From NCBI RefSeq assembly GCF_019195455.1, contig NZ_JAIMBW010000001.1, positions 372,001-436,000 on the forward strand: a stretch of 64,000 nucleotides of DNA, given 5' to 3'. Below, one piece after another: positions 61,945 through 64,000 of the stretch. Under the pieces are notes generated by a model. It was not told where the DNA came from and searched no databases. It saw only the letters and a list, made by a program, of their open reading frames with translations. Position 1 is the stretch's first letter. Every line of letters begins with the position of its first letter. Both the position numbers and the translations under genes were made by a program. Source of the DNA: Gymnodinialimonas phycosphaerae (lineage in GTDB: Bacteria; Pseudomonadota; Alphaproteobacteria; Rhodobacterales; Rhodobacteraceae).

Positions 61945-63270
61945 CTACCCCATCAACGCCGCGTCGAACGGATAGGTCGTCAGGTTCTCGTAGCCGTCTT
62001 CGGTGATCAGCACCTGATCTTCCAGCTTGATGCAGAAATCGCCACCTTCCTCGCCGATCAGGGCCTCCACACACAGCATCATGCCGGGCTCCAGTACGTA
62101 ATCGAAAGCGGCCTCGTTGAAGTGATCACCGTAGGCGACGTGGGGCCACTCATCGCAGAGGCCCACACCGTGCATCCGGCACGAATACTTGCGCTTGTCG
62201 TACTTCGGATCCAACTGGTGCCCGCCGAAAACCAGTTCCTTGATCGAGACGCCGGGGGCCAGAAGTGCCATGTTCTCCATGATGTGGGCGTGGCCGTGCT
62301 GCATGGCCGCGATCATGTCGGGGCGCGGGGCGTCGGGACCGGTCCACCATGTGCGCGAGATGTCGACACACATGCCGTAGCAGCCGATCAGATCCGTGTC
62401 CAAGGCGCTGATTTCATTGGGCAACAACGTGCGGGGGCCGCATTCCTGGAACCATGGATTTGTGCGCGGGCCGCTGGAAAACAGTCGCGTCTCGATCCAT
62501 TCGCCGCCGCGTTTGATGTTCTCGGCATGCAGGACGGCCCAGACCTCATCCTCGGATTTGCCGGGCGCGATGGCGTCTTCCATCGCCTTGAGGGATTTTT
62601 CGCAGGCATCCACGGCACAGCGCATGGCGAGGATTTCGTCAGGGCCTTTGATCTTGCGGGCGTGCTCGGTGATGAACTCACCGTCCTTCAGGTCGAACCC
62701 GCGCGCCTCCAGCGCATGGGCGCCGTGGAGCATGATCTTGTCGACCGCCAGGCGCTTGTTACTGCCCGCATGGGCCGCCATGATCTCGGCCACCTGGCCG
62801 CTGAACTTCTCGGCCGCGACATCGCCCCGGTCGCCGGTGGAGAAGTAGAACATCGACGCCCCGGAAAGGACCTCGCGCACCAGCGGGTTGTGATCGGCCA
62901 GAAACGGCGCGTTCTTGTATTCCCACAGAACCATGTGCCCATCGGCGCAGACAAGGCAGGCGCGAAAGGGGTTGTGCGCGTTCCAAAGCTGCATGTTGGT
63001 GCTGTCGGTGGCGTAGCGAATGTTGAGCGGGTCGAAGACCAGCACGCCGCCGTAGTCATTGGCCTGCAATTGACCCACCAAACGATCGAGCCGGAATTGG
63101 CGCATGGTTTGAAGGTTGGGCAGGATCAGGCCTGCGGCCTCCCACTCGGCATAGGCCAGCGCCGTGGGCCCGATCTCGATCCGATCATTGTCGTTGAGGG
63201 TGCCATCGGGCAGCATGACGCCTTTGGTGGGGTCGATCTTGCGGATGTCGCGGCGATAGGCTTGGTTCAT
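61945..63270 (-). CDS. dddP: DMSP lyase DddP
   Basis: It cleaves dimethylsulfoniopropionate to dimethylsulfide and acrylate. The 441-aa protein belongs to the M24 peptidase fold but is a lyase. It is very similar along its whole length to DddP of Roseovarius and Ruegeria (RYATDSTNMQLWNAHNPFRA, GGEWIETRL, PWFQECGPR). All metal and catalytic residues are present, offset by -4 from the Ruegeria enzyme: D291, D293, D303, H367, D373, E402 and E417. The likely alternative, an Xaa-Pro peptidase, is excluded by this set. Confidence 0.95.
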   Translation of the reverse strand: MNQAYRRDIRKIDPTKGVMLPDGTLNDNDRIEIGPTALAYAEWEAAGLILPNLQTMRQFRLDRLVGQLQANDYGGVLVFDPLNIRYATDSTNMQLWNAHNPFRACLVCADGHMVLWEYKNAPFLADHNPLVREVLSGASMFYFSTGDRGDVAAEKFSGQVAEIMAAHAGSNKRLAVDKIMLHGAHALEARGFDLKDGEFITEHARKIKGPDEILAMRCAVDACEKSLKAMEDAIAPGKSEDEVWAVLHAENIKRGGEWIETRLFSSGPRTNPWFQECGPRTLLPNEISALDTDLIGCYGMCVDISRTWWTGPDAPRPDMIAAMQHGHAHIMENMALLAPGVSIKELVFGGHQLDPKYDKRKYSCRMHGVGLCDEWPHVAYGDHFNEAAFDYVLEPGMMLCVEALIGEEGGDFCIKLEDQVLITEDGYENLTTYPFDAALMG

Positions 63271-63347
63271 GGTCGCTCTCCCTTGGGATCAGCGTTACGC
63301 GGGACACGCGCGCCCGCCTGTCAGATCGCGGCGCGAAAAGGTCGGAA

Positions 63348-64000
63348 ATGAACCATGTTTTCCACGATCACTTGCCCACGGCCCCTTGGATGGCCGAGGC
63401 GACGCGGCGGTTGCCCGGCGTTCAGCCCTTGGCGGGATATCACGAGTGGTTGGCCCGCGATGAGGCATTTGCGGGTCAAATGGCCCTGCGTGATCGCTTG
63501 GTGGCAGAGCGGCGCGGCGATGTGATCGCGACCTCTCCGGGGTCCGAGGCGGCGGTGGATGAGTTGTATGAAGAGGTGCTTCATGCCCTTGCGGGGCGTG
63601 CCTGGTACGCGTGGCACTCAGGGGGCCTTGAGGGTACGTGCACCCGCCCCGATGGCGTCGTCGTGCCGCTGAATTCACACGACAAGCTTGGGACCTTGGC
63701 GCGATTGGTGCAACAGGATCTGTGCCTGATGGAAAAGCCTGAAGGCGCCGATGAGCACGTGCTGACGGCGGCGGTACTGTGTTTCCCGGCGTCCTGGACG
63801 CTGGCGCAGAAGATCGGGCGCCCTTTGTCTGCGATCCATGATCCGGTCGCCCCCTACGACGCGGAAATGGCCAGGCGCGTGCAACGGCTCTTCGACAATC
63901 TGCGCGATGACACGCCCCTGTGGCGGCAGAATGCGATGATCTACCAAAAGCCGGACTTGTATCATCCGCGCCTGGAAGATGATCCGCGCGACGATCACGA
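63348..64000 (+). CDS. DUF3445 (heme-dependent oxidative N-demethylase-like) protein, partial
   Basis: The first 217 residues are visible; the gene runs off the window. It begins MNHVFHDHLPTAPWMAEATR and contains the family segments LVQQDLCLMEKP, AAVLCFPASWTLAQKIG and IHDPVAPYD. DUF3445 proteins bind heme; members act in oxidative demethylation of methylamines in marine bacteria. GAAAAGG precedes the ATG at 63348. It is divergent from dddP, so both may take part in use of methylated osmolytes; the link is inference. Confidence 0.85.
   Translation, partial: MNHVFHDHLPTAPWMAEATRRLPGVQPLAGYHEWLARDEAFAGQMALRDRLVAERRGDVIATSPGSEAAVDELYEEVLHALAGRAWYAWHSGGLEGTCTRPDGVVVPLNSHDKLGTLARLVQQDLCLMEKPEGADEHVLTAAVLCFPASWTLAQKIGRPLSAIHDPVAPYDAEMARRVQRLFDNLRDDTPLWRQNAMIYQKPDLYHPRLEDDPRDDH

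Noticed and set aside
61945-63270. Xaa-Pro aminopeptidase annotation
   Set aside because: Full-length similarity and all DddP-specific residues at a constant -4 offset favour the DMSP lyase.

Overview
The window is 64 kb of GC-rich chromosome from a marine alphaproteobacterium of the Rhodobacteraceae (Roseobacter group). The evidence is the set of closest family matches (DddP-type DMSP lyase, form II coxSLM cluster, VPLPA-CTERM-like sorting tail, DUF2849 and DUF934 beside sulfite reductase, a class I fructose-bisphosphate aldolase next to ftsB-pdhAB) and the gene orders tkt/gap/pgk/fba/ftsB/pdhA/pdhB and cvpA/purF. No rRNA, tRNA, phage, insertion sequence or CRISPR array was seen. Most of the window is ordinary housekeeping and metabolic chromosome.

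Region 1 (1-12,100) is central carbon metabolism on the minus strand: pyruvate dehydrogenase E1 beta (cut by the window edge) and alpha, ftsB, aldolase, phosphoglycerate kinase, two GAPDH paralogues that differ at the NAD-selecting residue, and transketolase. Palindromes of one family lie upstream of both GAPDH genes and look like shared operators. Region 2 (12,400-20,300) holds a coiled-coil protein with zapA, an SDR, bioY, a broken small gene, DUF2199-purF, cvpA and radA. Region 3 (20,600-31,150) holds a decayed autotransporter-like gene with three in-frame stops, a PqiA-domain protein, two small membrane proteins, an MlaFE transporter pair, alr, a secreted protein with an exosortase-type tail, dnaB and pyrE-pyrC.

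Region 4 (31,200-39,900) is a complete urease locus in the order ureD-A-B-C-E-F-G. It is interrupted by several non-urease genes: a small membrane protein, an LprI-like protein, a Tat-exported cyclase, an AhpD-like protein, a secreted protein and a DUF1127-type protein. Region 5 (40,970-51,600) is a form II 'carbon monoxide dehydrogenase' locus: MoxR ATPase (coxD), two secreted proteins, the VWA protein coxE, an XdhC-type maturation factor, a molybdopterin-binding protein, coxS-coxL-coxM, and an acetyltransferase. CoxL lacks the Cys that binds copper in true CO dehydrogenase, so its substrate is open.

Region 6 (51,600-60,900) contains infC (probably starting at an AUA codon), an Ala/Glu-rich membrane-anchored protein, ferredoxin-NADP reductase, and a sulfate-assimilation operon (cysG, DUF2849, cysI, cysH, DUF934). 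That operon is divergent from an Lrp/AsnC regulator, with a palindrome between them; an alpha/beta-hydrolase-OsmC fusion follows. Region 7 (60,980-64,000) holds an EEP-family nuclease/phosphatase, the DMSP lyase dddP, and the start of a DUF3445 (heme-dependent oxidative N-demethylase-like) gene.

The intergenic DNA is unusually rich in structure: tandem hairpin repeats, 15-bp minisatellites, TTC-triloop hairpin arrays and a dispersed extragenic element. These, the decayed autotransporter, the extra genes inside the urease locus and the operator array at the two GAPDH genes are the items most worth following up.
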